Below, one piece after another: positions 33,466-40,095 of a stretch of DNA of 64,000 bases. Location: positions 21,445 through 85,444 of the forward strand of contig JAYENK010000029.1 in NCBI GenBank assembly GCA_034722035.1, given 5' to 3'. The notes under the pieces are model-generated. The model was not told where the DNA came from and did not search any database. It saw only the letters and a list, made by a program, of their open reading frames with translations. Numbering within the stretch: position 1 is the stretch's first letter; each line of letters begins with the position of its first letter. The stretch is from JAYENK01 sp034722035. GTDB lineage: Bacteria > Patescibacteriota > Patescibacteriia > Patescibacteriales > UBA12075. The translations under genes were made by a program, and so were the position numbers.

Positions 33466-33723
33466 TTATTTAGTTTCTAATTTCATCTTAATACACTTAA
33501 CCGGGCATTTGGCGGCGCAGAGGCCACAACCTTTACAATAATCATAATCGGTTTTGGGTTGGTTTTTTTTGCCTTTTTTTATCATGGCAATGCAAGTCTC
33601 GGGGCAAACTTTGGCGCAAGCGCCGCAACCGATACATTTGTCATAATCGGTGCGGGGGATAAAGGTGCGCCAGCCCCCGGTTTTATTATTAGTTGTTGAA
33701 CCTGGTTTTACTGCTAAATCCAT
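33466..33723 (-). CDS. porD: 2-oxoacid:ferredoxin oxidoreductase, delta (ferredoxin) subunit
   Basis: This 85-residue protein has two complete [4Fe-4S] motifs, CIGCGACAKVCPETC and CKGCGLCAAKCPVKC, spaced as in 8Fe ferredoxins. It passes electrons from the TPP site to ferredoxin. I take ATG 33723 (MDLAVKPGSTT); an in-frame TTG at 33738 would add 5 residues. It precedes porA by 7 bases. The upstream 90 bases contain the ATGCGAATT-type repeat. Confidence 0.92.
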   Translation of the reverse strand: MDLAVKPGSTTNNKTGGWRTFIPRTDYDKCIGCGACAKVCPETCIAMIKKGKKNQPKTDYDYCKGCGLCAAKCPVKCIKMKLETK

Positions 33724-33747
33724 AGTATTATAATGCAAATTTACGAA

Positions 33748-33783
33748 TGATATGCGAATCTACAAATTCGAATTATGCGAAAA
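33748..33783. repeat. ATGCGAAT/ATTCGAATTATGCGAA dispersed repeat, copy 1
   Basis: GATATGCGAATCTAC and AAATTCGAATTATGCGAA occur together between porC and porD. The same elements recur at 35244-35290. The rest of this 91-base gap shows nothing else. Confidence 0.55.
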
Positions 33784-33814
33784 ATCATTGCGTAGAAATG
33801 TGATTTTTAATTTT

Positions 33815-34360
33815 TTAATTCATGTTGTATGCTCTAGTTATTGCGTTTATGTTTTTTTCGACTAAGCTCTGACTTTTGGTGCCAAATTTTTGTTTGATTG
33901 CTTTTTCAAGAGATTTTAGAGTGATTAAGCCGGTGGCTTTGGCGAAAGCACCGAGGATTACGGTGTTGACAATGTTTCGGCCAATTTCTTCCATCGCAAT
34001 TTCGGTTGCATTTAAGACAAACAAATTTTCTTTTGGAATAGGTAGATCAATTTCTTCCTTTTTTTTGGTTGAATTGAGGATTAATAAAGTCTCTTTGTCG
34101 GATCCTTTGGTGGCGTCAACTGTGCCGATCAAGGAAGAGTCTTGAATAATTAAAATATCCGGCTCGTAGATGTGTTCACGCGTGCGGATAGGTGAGTCGT
34201 CGATCCTGGCAAAAGCTTCAATCGGCGCGCCGGTACGCTCCACGCCAAAAGAAGGAAAGGCTTGTGAATAATGCCCCTCATTGAAAGCGGCAATTGCAGT
34301 AAGTTCGGCGGCAGTGACAACGCCCTGTCCGCCCCGACCGTGAAATCTAATTTGATGCAT
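33815..34360 (-). CDS. porC: 2-oxoacid:ferredoxin oxidoreductase, gamma subunit
   Basis: The 181-residue gamma subunit carries the family start MHQIRFHGRGGQGVVTAAEL, then FPSFGVERTGAPIEAFARID and VNTVILGAFAKATGL, all diagnostic. With porD, porA and porB it makes the four-subunit enzyme that probably oxidises pyruvate to acetyl-CoA anaerobically and reduces ferredoxin. It directly follows the DsbA-like gene (stop and start touch), so the two may share a transcript. Confidence 0.92.
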   Translation of the reverse strand: MHQIRFHGRGGQGVVTAAELTAIAAFNEGHYSQAFPSFGVERTGAPIEAFARIDDSPIRTREHIYEPDILIIQDSSLIGTVDATKGSDKETLLILNSTKKKEEIDLPIPKENLFVLNATEIAMEEIGRNIVNTVILGAFAKATGLITLKSLEKAIKQKFGTKSQSLVEKNINAITRAYNMN

Positions 34361-35044
34361 TTATTTGTTGTTATTTTTATTATTTTGAATTAGTAATCCA
34401 TTAATTATTTCGGAAAATATGTTAGGTGGAATATTCCCGGCGATTTTGATGTCATTGATATACCAAGTGGGAGTGCCAGTTATACCCAGGTTTTGCCCGG
34501 CTTTAAGATCAGCCGTAACTGAACCTAGATATTTTTTTCCTTCCAAGCAGTTATTAAATTTTTTTCCATCAAGACCAATTTGGCGCGCCAATTCATTTAA
34601 TTCATTGGCAGTGCTAATGCCTTGGTTGAGAAAAAGGGAATCATGCATCGCCCAAAATTTGTCTTGCTCGCCAGCGCATTCGGCCGAAAGCGCCAAAAGA
34701 GTAGAGTACTCGGTTATTATAGGATAATGGCGATAAATTATTCTTATTTTATCTTGATATTTTAGGCTAATCTCTCTTATTGTTGAAAAAGCGTTTTTAC
34801 AATAAGGGCAGGTAAAATCACTAAATTCAACAATAGTAATAAGCGGGGAAGAGCTTCCAATCGAATGGCTAAGCGGGTTATTATTGATTAGTTTCAATTT
34901 TTCCGTACTAACAGTATATTTAGAAGAGCTCGTGCTATCAATTGGGTTTTTGTATATTTTGAAACTTTTTACTCCAATAATTACTATAACAATAATAAAT
35001 AATAATAGAGTCAATAAAAATATAATGAAAAAAAATTTTTTCAT
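34361..35044 (-). CDS. Membrane-anchored DsbA-like thiol oxidoreductase
   Basis: The 227-residue protein has one N-terminal membrane helix (residues 5-25) and an external thioredoxin-fold domain with the active site FSDFTCPYCKNAF near residue 73 and a helical insertion. The cis-Pro loop GITGTPTW lies near 190. It is of the Thioredoxin_4/DsbA group that forms or isomerises disulfides outside the membrane, and the second such protein is at 60319. Abundant Cys-rich secreted proteins in the window are plausible substrates. Confidence 0.85.
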   Translation of the reverse strand: MKKFFFIIFLLTLLLFIIVIVIIGVKSFKIYKNPIDSTSSSKYTVSTEKLKLINNNPLSHSIGSSSPLITIVEFSDFTCPYCKNAFSTIREISLKYQDKIRIIYRHYPIITEYSTLLALSAECAGEQDKFWAMHDSLFLNQGISTANELNELARQIGLDGKKFNNCLEGKKYLGSVTADLKAGQNLGITGTPTWYINDIKIAGNIPPNIFSEIINGLLIQNNKNNNK

Positions 35045-35074
35045 CTTTGATTTGTTTTATATTAAATAATCTTT

Positions 35075-35090
35075 TATAATATTAATTATA
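35075..35090. promoter_or_regulatory. Overlapping divergent -10 elements
   Basis: TATAAT on the plus strand (35075-35080) points to the small ORF at 35117; TATAAT on the minus strand (35090-35085) points to the DsbA-like gene and por operon. No -35 stands out. Confidence 0.4.
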
Positions 35091-35116
35091 ACATATTTTA
35101 AGTATTATATCCAAAA

Positions 35117-35245
35117 ATGATAAACAATAATAAAAAAGAAGAAGAAATAAGAAAAAAGTACGAAAAACGGGACAAGAAGAAGGCAAAAAAGATGAAGGTT
35201 AGTGGAAAAAGTGTATTTAAAGTGCAAAAAATTAGAAATAAATGA
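35117..35245 (+). CDS. Small very basic protein (42 aa)
   Basis: This short frame reads MINNNKKEEEIRKKYEKRD then KKKAKKMKVSGKSVFKVQK. It is almost entirely charged, with an acidic/basic helix followed by a basic tail with the KMKVSGKSVFK motif. I recall similar tails in small CPR proteins but cannot name a family. It may bind RNA or the ribosome. Its own -10 lies at 35075. The dispersed repeat begins at its stop codon. Confidence 0.5.
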   Translation: MINNNKKEEEIRKKYEKRDKKKAKKMKVSGKSVFKVQKIRNK

Positions 35246-35290
35246 TAATGCGAATTTATGCAAATATAGCGAATTCGAATTATGCGAATA
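35244..35290. repeat. ATGCGAAT/ATTCGAATTATGCGAA dispersed repeat, copy 2
   Basis: ATAATGCGAATTTATGC, then GCGAATTCGAATTATGCGAAT. It shares ATTCGAATTATGCGAA with the copy at 33748 and contains the palindrome GAATTC; it ends just before the broken secreted-protein gene. Confidence 0.55.
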
Positions 35291-35294
35291 TTTT

Positions 35295-35416
35295 ATGAAA
35301 AAAAATATTTTAATTATATTTTTATTTTTTTAGTAGCTTCGCCTGTTTTTGCTGAAGAGAGAATTAAAGATTACACGATTGATATTAATTTTAATTATAA
35401 TAGGTATATTTTTTAA
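35295..35416 (+). pseudogene. Frameshifted remnant of a secreted protein (DUF2207-like start)
   Basis: ATG at 35295 gives MKKNILIIFLFF and hits TAG at 35331. Shifting one base in the T7 tract (35325-35331) continues as LVASPVFAEERIKDYTIDIN to a stop at 35414, completing a typical signal peptide with cleavage after VFA. The sequence after cleavage resembles the start of DUF2207 membrane proteins, but everything beyond about 18 residues is missing. I regard it as a degraded N-terminal fragment. Confidence 0.5.
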
Positions 35417-35432
35417 AACAAAAAAATGCGTA

Positions 35433-35460
35433 TTGATTATTTTTGCGTTTCTGCTAAGAT
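35433..35460 (+). promoter_or_regulatory. Promoter of leuS
   Basis: TTGATT (35433-35438), 16 bases, TAAGAT (35455-35460); leader of about 20 bases with AAGGAAAG as Shine-Dalgarno 17 bases before the ATG. Confidence 0.4.
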
Positions 35461-35486
35461 AAGGAAAGATATAAAAAATAAAAACA

Positions 35487-37892
35487 ATGGAAAAATATAA
35501 TTATAATAAAACAGAAAAAAAGTGGAGTCAAAAATGGGTAGAAGACAAGACTTTTACACCTGACTTAAAAAACGCGAAAGATCCTTACTACGCGCTTTTT
35601 ATGTTTCCTTATCCGAGCGCTGAAGGGCTGCATATTGGGAATTTTTATGCTTTTGTTTGTACAGACGTAATGGCAAAATACAAAAAACTACAAGGTAAGG
35701 ACGTGTTTGAGCCTTTTGGCTTTGATGCTTTTGGCATGCACTTGGAAAATTATGCCCTAAAAATAGGGGAGAGGCCACAAGCAGTAGAGGCGCGTACTAC
35801 CAAAAATTTTCGTAAGCAAGCACAGTCGGCCGGACTTTCTTGTGATTATACTCGTGAAGTTGACACAACCAAGCCGGAGTATTACAAATGGACCCAGTGG
35901 CTTTTTACTAAACTTTTTGAAAAAGATTTGGCTTATCAGAAAGAAGCTTTGCTCAATTGGTGTCCATCTTGCCAGACGGTTTTGGCGGACGAACAGATAG
36001 AAGACGGGATTTGTGAAAGGTGCAATGCTCAGCCGGAGAAAAAAACAATGAAACAATGGTTTTTTCGTATTACGGCTTACGCGGATAAAATGCTTGAAGG
36101 ACTTGAGGACATGGATTGGTCGGAAATTACAAAAGCAGCGCAGAAGAATTGGATTGGTAAAAGTGAAGGAGCGGAAGTTGAATTTAGAATCAAGAATTTA
36201 GAATCAAGAATTAAAGTGTTCACTACTCGTCCGGATACTTTGTTTGGCGTGACTTATATGGTGTTGGCGACGGAGCATTCTTTAATTAAAAATTTAAAAT
36301 TAAGAATTAAAAATTATCAAGAAGTTCAAGCATATATTAAAAAAACTGAAGCTAAGTCAGAGTTAGAACGAACAGAAAACAAAGAGAAGACCGGAGTAAA
36401 ATTAGAGGGGGTGTATGCGGTTAATCCGGTAAACAATGAAAAAATATCGATTTGGATTGCGGATTATGTAATGATGGGTTATGGGACGGGCGCGATTATG
36501 GCAGTGCCGGCGCATGATGAGCGTGATTATGAGTTTGCGAAAAAGTTTGATTTGCCCATTGTCGAAGTGTTGAGTGGGGGAAATATTGAAAAAGAGGCAT
36601 ATATTGGGGACGGCAATCATATTAACTCCGGTTTTTTGAATGGTTTAAATAAAGAGAACGCAATTAAAAAAATTACTGATTGGCTTGAAGAAAAAAAATT
36701 TGGTAAAAAAGAAGTAAATTATCGTTTGCGTGATTGGTGTATTTCTCGGCAACGCTATTGGGGACCGCCGGTACCGGTTGTGTATTGTGAGAAATGTGGA
36801 ATTTTATCAGTGCCAGAAAAGGATTTGCCGGTAATGTTGCCCGAAACTCAAGAATGGGAGCCATCCGGCGATGGACGAGGACCGCTTGCCAAGGTGGACG
36901 AATTTATGAATACAAAATGTCCTAAATGCGGTGAGCCAGCTGTACGCGAAGCTGACGTAATGGACAATTTTCTTGATTCGGCTTGGTATTTTTTTCGTTA
37001 TATTTCGCCAAGTAATTCTGAGGCGATATTTGATGCTAAGCTAGGTAAGAAGTGGCTGCCGGTTGATTTGTATGTTGGCGGCAATGAACATGCAGTTCTT
37101 CATTTGATGTATACCCGTTTTATTACAATGTTTTTGCACGATTTGGATTTGATTGATTTTAATAATCCTTTTAAAAAGTTTCGGGCGAATGGTATGATTT
37201 TAAAAGACGGCAAGAAAATGAGCAAGTCTAAGGGAAACGTGATTAGTCCGGAGGAGTATGGTAAAAAAGTCGGTTATGACGCGCTTAAAACTTATTTACT
37301 CTTTCTTGGCCCTTTGAGTGAAGACAGGTCTTTTACCGATACCGGCGTTCAAGGCACAAAAAGATGGGTGGAGAAAGTTTATAAATTAAAGGAAAAAGTA
37401 TTGGATAAATATGATGACAGCGAAGAAGCGGCCAGAAAGTTGCACCAGACAATTAAAGTGGTTGGGGAAAATTTTGAAGAGCAAAAATATAACACAGCCG
37501 TGGCCAGGTTAATGGAGCTTACCAATGTATTTGTTCAAGCTAAAAATATATCAAAAGAAAACTGGAAAAAATATTTAGCGATTATAGCTCCCTTTACTCC
37601 GGCTTTGGCCGAGGAGCTTTGGCGCGAATTTGGAAATAAGACTTCAATTTTTAGCGGTAGGAATTGGCCGGATTATGATAAAAAATCAATCAAAGAAGAA
37701 ACAGTTGGAATAGTCGTGCAAATTAATGGCAAAGTGCGGGATAAGCTGAAATTAAATGCAGATATTAGCGAGGCGGACGCAATAAAAAAAGCCAAAGAAT
37801 CAGAAAAAGTGAAAAAATGGCTTTTTGATAAAGAGATTATAAAAGAAATTTATGTAAAAGGGAAGTTGGTTAGTTTGGCGGTTAAAGATTAG
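35487..37892 (+). CDS. leuS: Leucyl-tRNA synthetase
   Basis: LeuRS charges tRNA-Leu. HIGN of the HIGH motif is at residue 49, KMSKS at 577-581, and the editing domain has TTRPDTLFGVTYMV and VPAHDERDYEFA. A zinc-ribbon-like pair CPSC..CERC lies near 160-180 and CEKC..CPKC near 430-480. 801 residues is slightly short for the family. Two dispersed AT-rich repeats are read in frame inside the editing domain: FRIKNLESRIKVF (36180-36216) and LIKNLKLRIKNYQE (36282-36316). The last 11 bases overlap the convergent gene at 37882. Confidence 0.97.
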   Translation: MEKYNYNKTEKKWSQKWVEDKTFTPDLKNAKDPYYALFMFPYPSAEGLHIGNFYAFVCTDVMAKYKKLQGKDVFEPFGFDAFGMHLENYALKIGERPQAVEARTTKNFRKQAQSAGLSCDYTREVDTTKPEYYKWTQWLFTKLFEKDLAYQKEALLNWCPSCQTVLADEQIEDGICERCNAQPEKKTMKQWFFRITAYADKMLEGLEDMDWSEITKAAQKNWIGKSEGAEVEFRIKNLESRIKVFTTRPDTLFGVTYMVLATEHSLIKNLKLRIKNYQEVQAYIKKTEAKSELERTENKEKTGVKLEGVYAVNPVNNEKISIWIADYVMMGYGTGAIMAVPAHDERDYEFAKKFDLPIVEVLSGGNIEKEAYIGDGNHINSGFLNGLNKENAIKKITDWLEEKKFGKKEVNYRLRDWCISRQRYWGPPVPVVYCEKCGILSVPEKDLPVMLPETQEWEPSGDGRGPLAKVDEFMNTKCPKCGEPAVREADVMDNFLDSAWYFFRYISPSNSEAIFDAKLGKKWLPVDLYVGGNEHAVLHLMYTRFITMFLHDLDLIDFNNPFKKFRANGMILKDGKKMSKSKGNVISPEEYGKKVGYDALKTYLLFLGPLSEDRSFTDTGVQGTKRWVEKVYKLKEKVLDKYDDSEEAARKLHQTIKVVGENFEEQKYNTAVARLMELTNVFVQAKNISKENWKKYLAIIAPFTPALAEELWREFGNKTSIFSGRNWPDYDKKSIKEETVGIVVQINGKVRDKLKLNADISEADAIKKAKESEKVKKWLFDKEIIKEIYVKGKLVSLAVKD
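36180..36216 (+). repeat. 14-base tandem repeat inside leuS
   Basis: GAATTTAGAATCAA occurs twice in tandem (36180-36193, 36194-36207) followed by GAATTAAAG. The unit is not a multiple of three, so each copy is read in a different frame, yet the gene stays open. Confidence 0.65.
36282..36316 (+). repeat. AT-rich dispersed repeat inside leuS
   Basis: TAATTAAAAATTTAAAATTAAGAATTAAAAATT is the family also present in intergenic regions, here read as IKNLKLRIKN. Confidence 0.6.
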
Positions 37893-38859
37893 TTAAATAC
37901 CATTCTCCGTTTAATTCTTTTTCAATATAAAATTCAACCGGCACCGAGTAGCCACCCATTGAAAAATAGACATTATTTTTATAAGTAAGTTTGTCGTCAA
38001 TTTCTGTTGCTAGAGTGGATCCGGAAAGGATATTACCGAGAACAAGCCTGCTATCGTCATTGAAAGACTCAAAAATATTTCTAATAGCTATTTCCATGTC
38101 TGGTCTGAAATATTTTATTGCTTCGTCCGGGTCATTATTTCTGATGGTGCTGGCTGCATTTTTTATAACATTATATTTTCCCGTAGAAAGAACGGGAGTA
38201 TCCGATACGTCCGGTTTGGGGAAAATGTTAGGTTCATTTGGGATAATATGAGTTGAAATCTTATTAATATTAATATTATTTATGCCCAGGCCAAATTTAC
38301 GCATAATTTTGAAAGCAACCGAGGGGCGGGACAAGTAGTATCGTTTTAAATTATCCGGACTCACATACCAGGCCTCACCATTTTGCTCAATTTGCAGGAA
38401 TATTTTTCCTGTATTTTTTTTGACAAAGTTTTCATCAATTAATATTTTGTCCGCACCAATTGGATTATAATTATTAATTATTTCATCATAATCACTGTGT
38501 CCATCATTATCACTGTCCGGATTATCTTTGTCTGTAAGCAGTGTCTCTTCCAGCCGGTTTCCAAGTCCGTCATTGTCATTATCTTTATCGATGTCTGCTA
38601 TAACGCCAATAGGGATTTTACTTAGATTATCATTGGTGATGCCGATGCCAAGTTTACGCATAGTACTAAAAGCGTCACTAGGCTTGTTTAGATAATATTT
38701 TTTATAATTTTCCGGGTTAACGTACCAAGCTTCACCGTTATTTTCGATTTGAAGCAAAATTTTTCCCGCTAGTTTTTGTCCTAGATTGATATCTGCTTTG
38801 ACTGGCAAGATAATTAAAAATAGAGCTAAAGCTAAGAATAATCCTTTTTTTATATGCAT
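37882..38859 (-). CDS. Secreted protein with duplicated NGEAWYV domain and calcium-type repeats
   Basis: The 325-residue protein has a signal peptide (cleavage near VKA, residue 22). Two copies of a domain reading GKI(L/F)LQIE.NGEAWYV.P followed by YYL..PS.AF..MRK(L/F)G(I/L)GI lie at about 30-80 and 150-200. Between them are thrombospondin-3/EF-hand-like repeats (DIDKDNDNDGLGN, TDKDNPDSDNDGHSDYDE) with Asp spacing suited for Ca2+. The C-terminal 90 residues look like a separate compact domain. I cannot name its function; the WYV domain is recurrent in CPR surface proteins. Its 3' end overlaps leuS by 11 bases. Confidence 0.75.
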   Translation of the reverse strand: MHIKKGLFLALALFLIILPVKADINLGQKLAGKILLQIENNGEAWYVNPENYKKYYLNKPSDAFSTMRKLGIGITNDNLSKIPIGVIADIDKDNDNDGLGNRLEETLLTDKDNPDSDNDGHSDYDEIINNYNPIGADKILIDENFVKKNTGKIFLQIEQNGEAWYVSPDNLKRYYLSRPSVAFKIMRKFGLGINNININKISTHIIPNEPNIFPKPDVSDTPVLSTGKYNVIKNAASTIRNNDPDEAIKYFRPDMEIAIRNIFESFNDDSRLVLGNILSGSTLATEIDDKLTYKNNVYFSMGGYSVPVEFYIEKELNGEWYLTNL

Positions 38860-38863
38860 AAAT

Positions 38864-38895
38864 TTGTTATAATGAATATACTTATATTATAGCAA
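38864..38895. promoter_or_regulatory. Symmetric face-to-face promoters
   Basis: TTGTTATAAT (38864-38873) and its inverted near-copy ATTATAGCAA (38886-38895) provide one TATAAT per strand, each 26 bases from the ATG of its gene (38900 plus, 38859 minus). The two start points would abut, so the promoters must exclude or couple with each other. Confidence 0.5.
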
Positions 38896-38899
38896 AAAT

Positions 38900-39436
38900 A
38901 TGGTAATTAAGAAAAAATATAAATTATCGACAATAATTATTTTGTTGTTATTATTTTTCTTTTGGGGCGGGAGCGCAATTAATAAAAAATTGGAATGGAA
39001 AATAGTTGAGGATTTAATTGCCGGCAGCGCATTCCCGGTTGAGATGGGAAATATTAATTCTACGGTGGCTCAATGTGTTCCGTCATGCTATGATCCAATA
39101 GCTTCTTGTTGTGCTCCTCCATGTTCAGAAGTGGTGCCTTCTAGAGGCGATTATGAAGCAACTTGCCCCCTGTATTCGTTTGTAAGCGGACAGTCAACCG
39201 GCGGGACAGGAGGAAATACGGCGATATTTTCCAATATTGCGATGGGACAAGCCGGCCTAACATCGGGTGGACAGTTTATTTACGGTGGAACTACTAATAA
39301 TATGTCTTTGGGCGAGCAAAACGCAGTCTTAGCTTCAGTGGATGGTTGCTATAATTGTTACGCAAAAAATAAAAGTAATTGGAAGCAAAAATTTGCCGTG
39401 GTTGCCGACATGTTTATGGCGATGTTCAAGGATTAA
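38900..39436 (+). CDS. Secreted Cys-rich hypothetical protein
   Basis: I do not recognise this 178-residue protein. It has an N-terminal membrane/signal segment (residues 9-24, LSTIIILLLLFFFWGG), a Cys-rich part (CVPSCYDPIASCCAPPCSE near 53-72) with seven Cys in 40 residues, a Gly/Thr/Ser-rich stretch (SGQSTGGTGGNTAIF) and two more Cys in CYNCY near 152. It is likely disulfide-bonded on the cell surface. It is divergent from the calcium-repeat protein and shares its control region. Confidence 0.65.
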   Translation: MVIKKKYKLSTIIILLLLFFFWGGSAINKKLEWKIVEDLIAGSAFPVEMGNINSTVAQCVPSCYDPIASCCAPPCSEVVPSRGDYEATCPLYSFVSGQSTGGTGGNTAIFSNIAMGQAGLTSGGQFIYGGTTNNMSLGEQNAVLASVDGCYNCYAKNKSNWKQKFAVVADMFMAMFKD

Positions 39437-39443
39437 AGCTTGA

Positions 39444-39471
39444 TTGATTTTTTAGTTTATTTTGCTATAAT
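39444..39471 (+). promoter_or_regulatory. Promoter of hicBA
   Basis: TTGATT (39444-39449), 16 bases, TATAAT (39466-39471). The -10 ends 13 bases before the ATG at 39485, giving a leader of only about 7 bases. Confidence 0.5.
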
Positions 39472-39484
39472 TAAATAAAATAAT

Positions 39485-39757
39485 ATGATAAAAAATACAA
39501 GAAAAATTAAAAAACAAGAATTTTCTGTTTTGATTGAAAAAGATGAAAGCGGTTTTTATTTTGCTAAAGTGCCAACAATTAAAGGCTGTCATACTCAAGC
39601 TAAATCATTGTCAGAATTGTATAAACGCTTAGATGAAGCAGTATTACTTTGTTTGGAAGTGCAAGAAAAAGATAAAGAATATTTAATTAGCAAGAATGAG
39701 TTTGTTGGTTTTCAAAAAATAGAAGTGAAAATACCTCCAAAATTAAAATATGCCTAA
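39485..39757 (+). CDS. hicB: HicB-like antitoxin
   Basis: The 90-residue protein has the HicB core: FSVLIEKDESGFYFAKVPTIKGCHTQAKS then LSELYKRLDEAVLLCLE, a partly degraded RNase-H-like fold that binds and masks HicA. It overlaps the hicA start by 8 bases. Gene order here is antitoxin first, the reverse of the E. coli order. A near-leaderless promoter precedes it. Confidence 0.82.
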   Translation: MIKNTRKIKKQEFSVLIEKDESGFYFAKVPTIKGCHTQAKSLSELYKRLDEAVLLCLEVQEKDKEYLISKNEFVGFQKIEVKIPPKLKYA

Positions 39758-39986
39758 ACTAACACTGATAAGCGGGGAAAAAATGCTTAAATTACTTGCT
39801 TTGTGCGATTTTGAGATTGTTAGAATTAAAGGAAGTCATCATTTTTTAAAAAATAAAACCAAAAGAAGTATGACGGTAGTGCCAGTTCATGGAAATGAAG
39901 AATTAGGTGTTGGTTTGTTAATTAGCATATTGTCAGATGTGGATTTGTCCAGAAAAGAATATGAAAAATTACGGCGAAAAATTTAA
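39750..39986 (+). CDS. hicA: HicA-like mRNA interferase toxin
   Basis: HicA is a small double-stranded-RNA-binding-fold ribonuclease that blocks translation. The 78-residue protein contains FEIVRIKGSHHFLKNK, with the catalytic His in the GSHH motif, and PVHGNEELGVGLL, both typical. It ends just before a strong terminator at 39988, so hicBA is a closed module. A second TA pair is at 31.7 kb. Confidence 0.85.
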   Translation: MPKLTLISGEKMLKLLALCDFEIVRIKGSHHFLKNKTKRSMTVVPVHGNEELGVGLLISILSDVDLSRKEYEKLRRKI

Positions 39987-39987
39987 T

Positions 39988-40018
39988 AAAAAATCATCCT
40001 CATGTAGGATGATTTTTT
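39988..40018 (+). terminator. Intrinsic terminator of hicBA
   Basis: AAAAAATCATCCT, loop CATGT, AGGATGATTTTTT: a perfect 13-bp stem ending in T6. The remaining gap to rsmA (40019-40095) shows only a TATAAT at 40075-40080, 15 bases before the rsmA ATG. Confidence 0.85.
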
Positions 40019-40095
40019 ACGTGGACCCAAAAAGAGGCCACCGACTGGTACGGAGTTCCATGATTAACTAAATATATAATAACTGCCTATATTAA

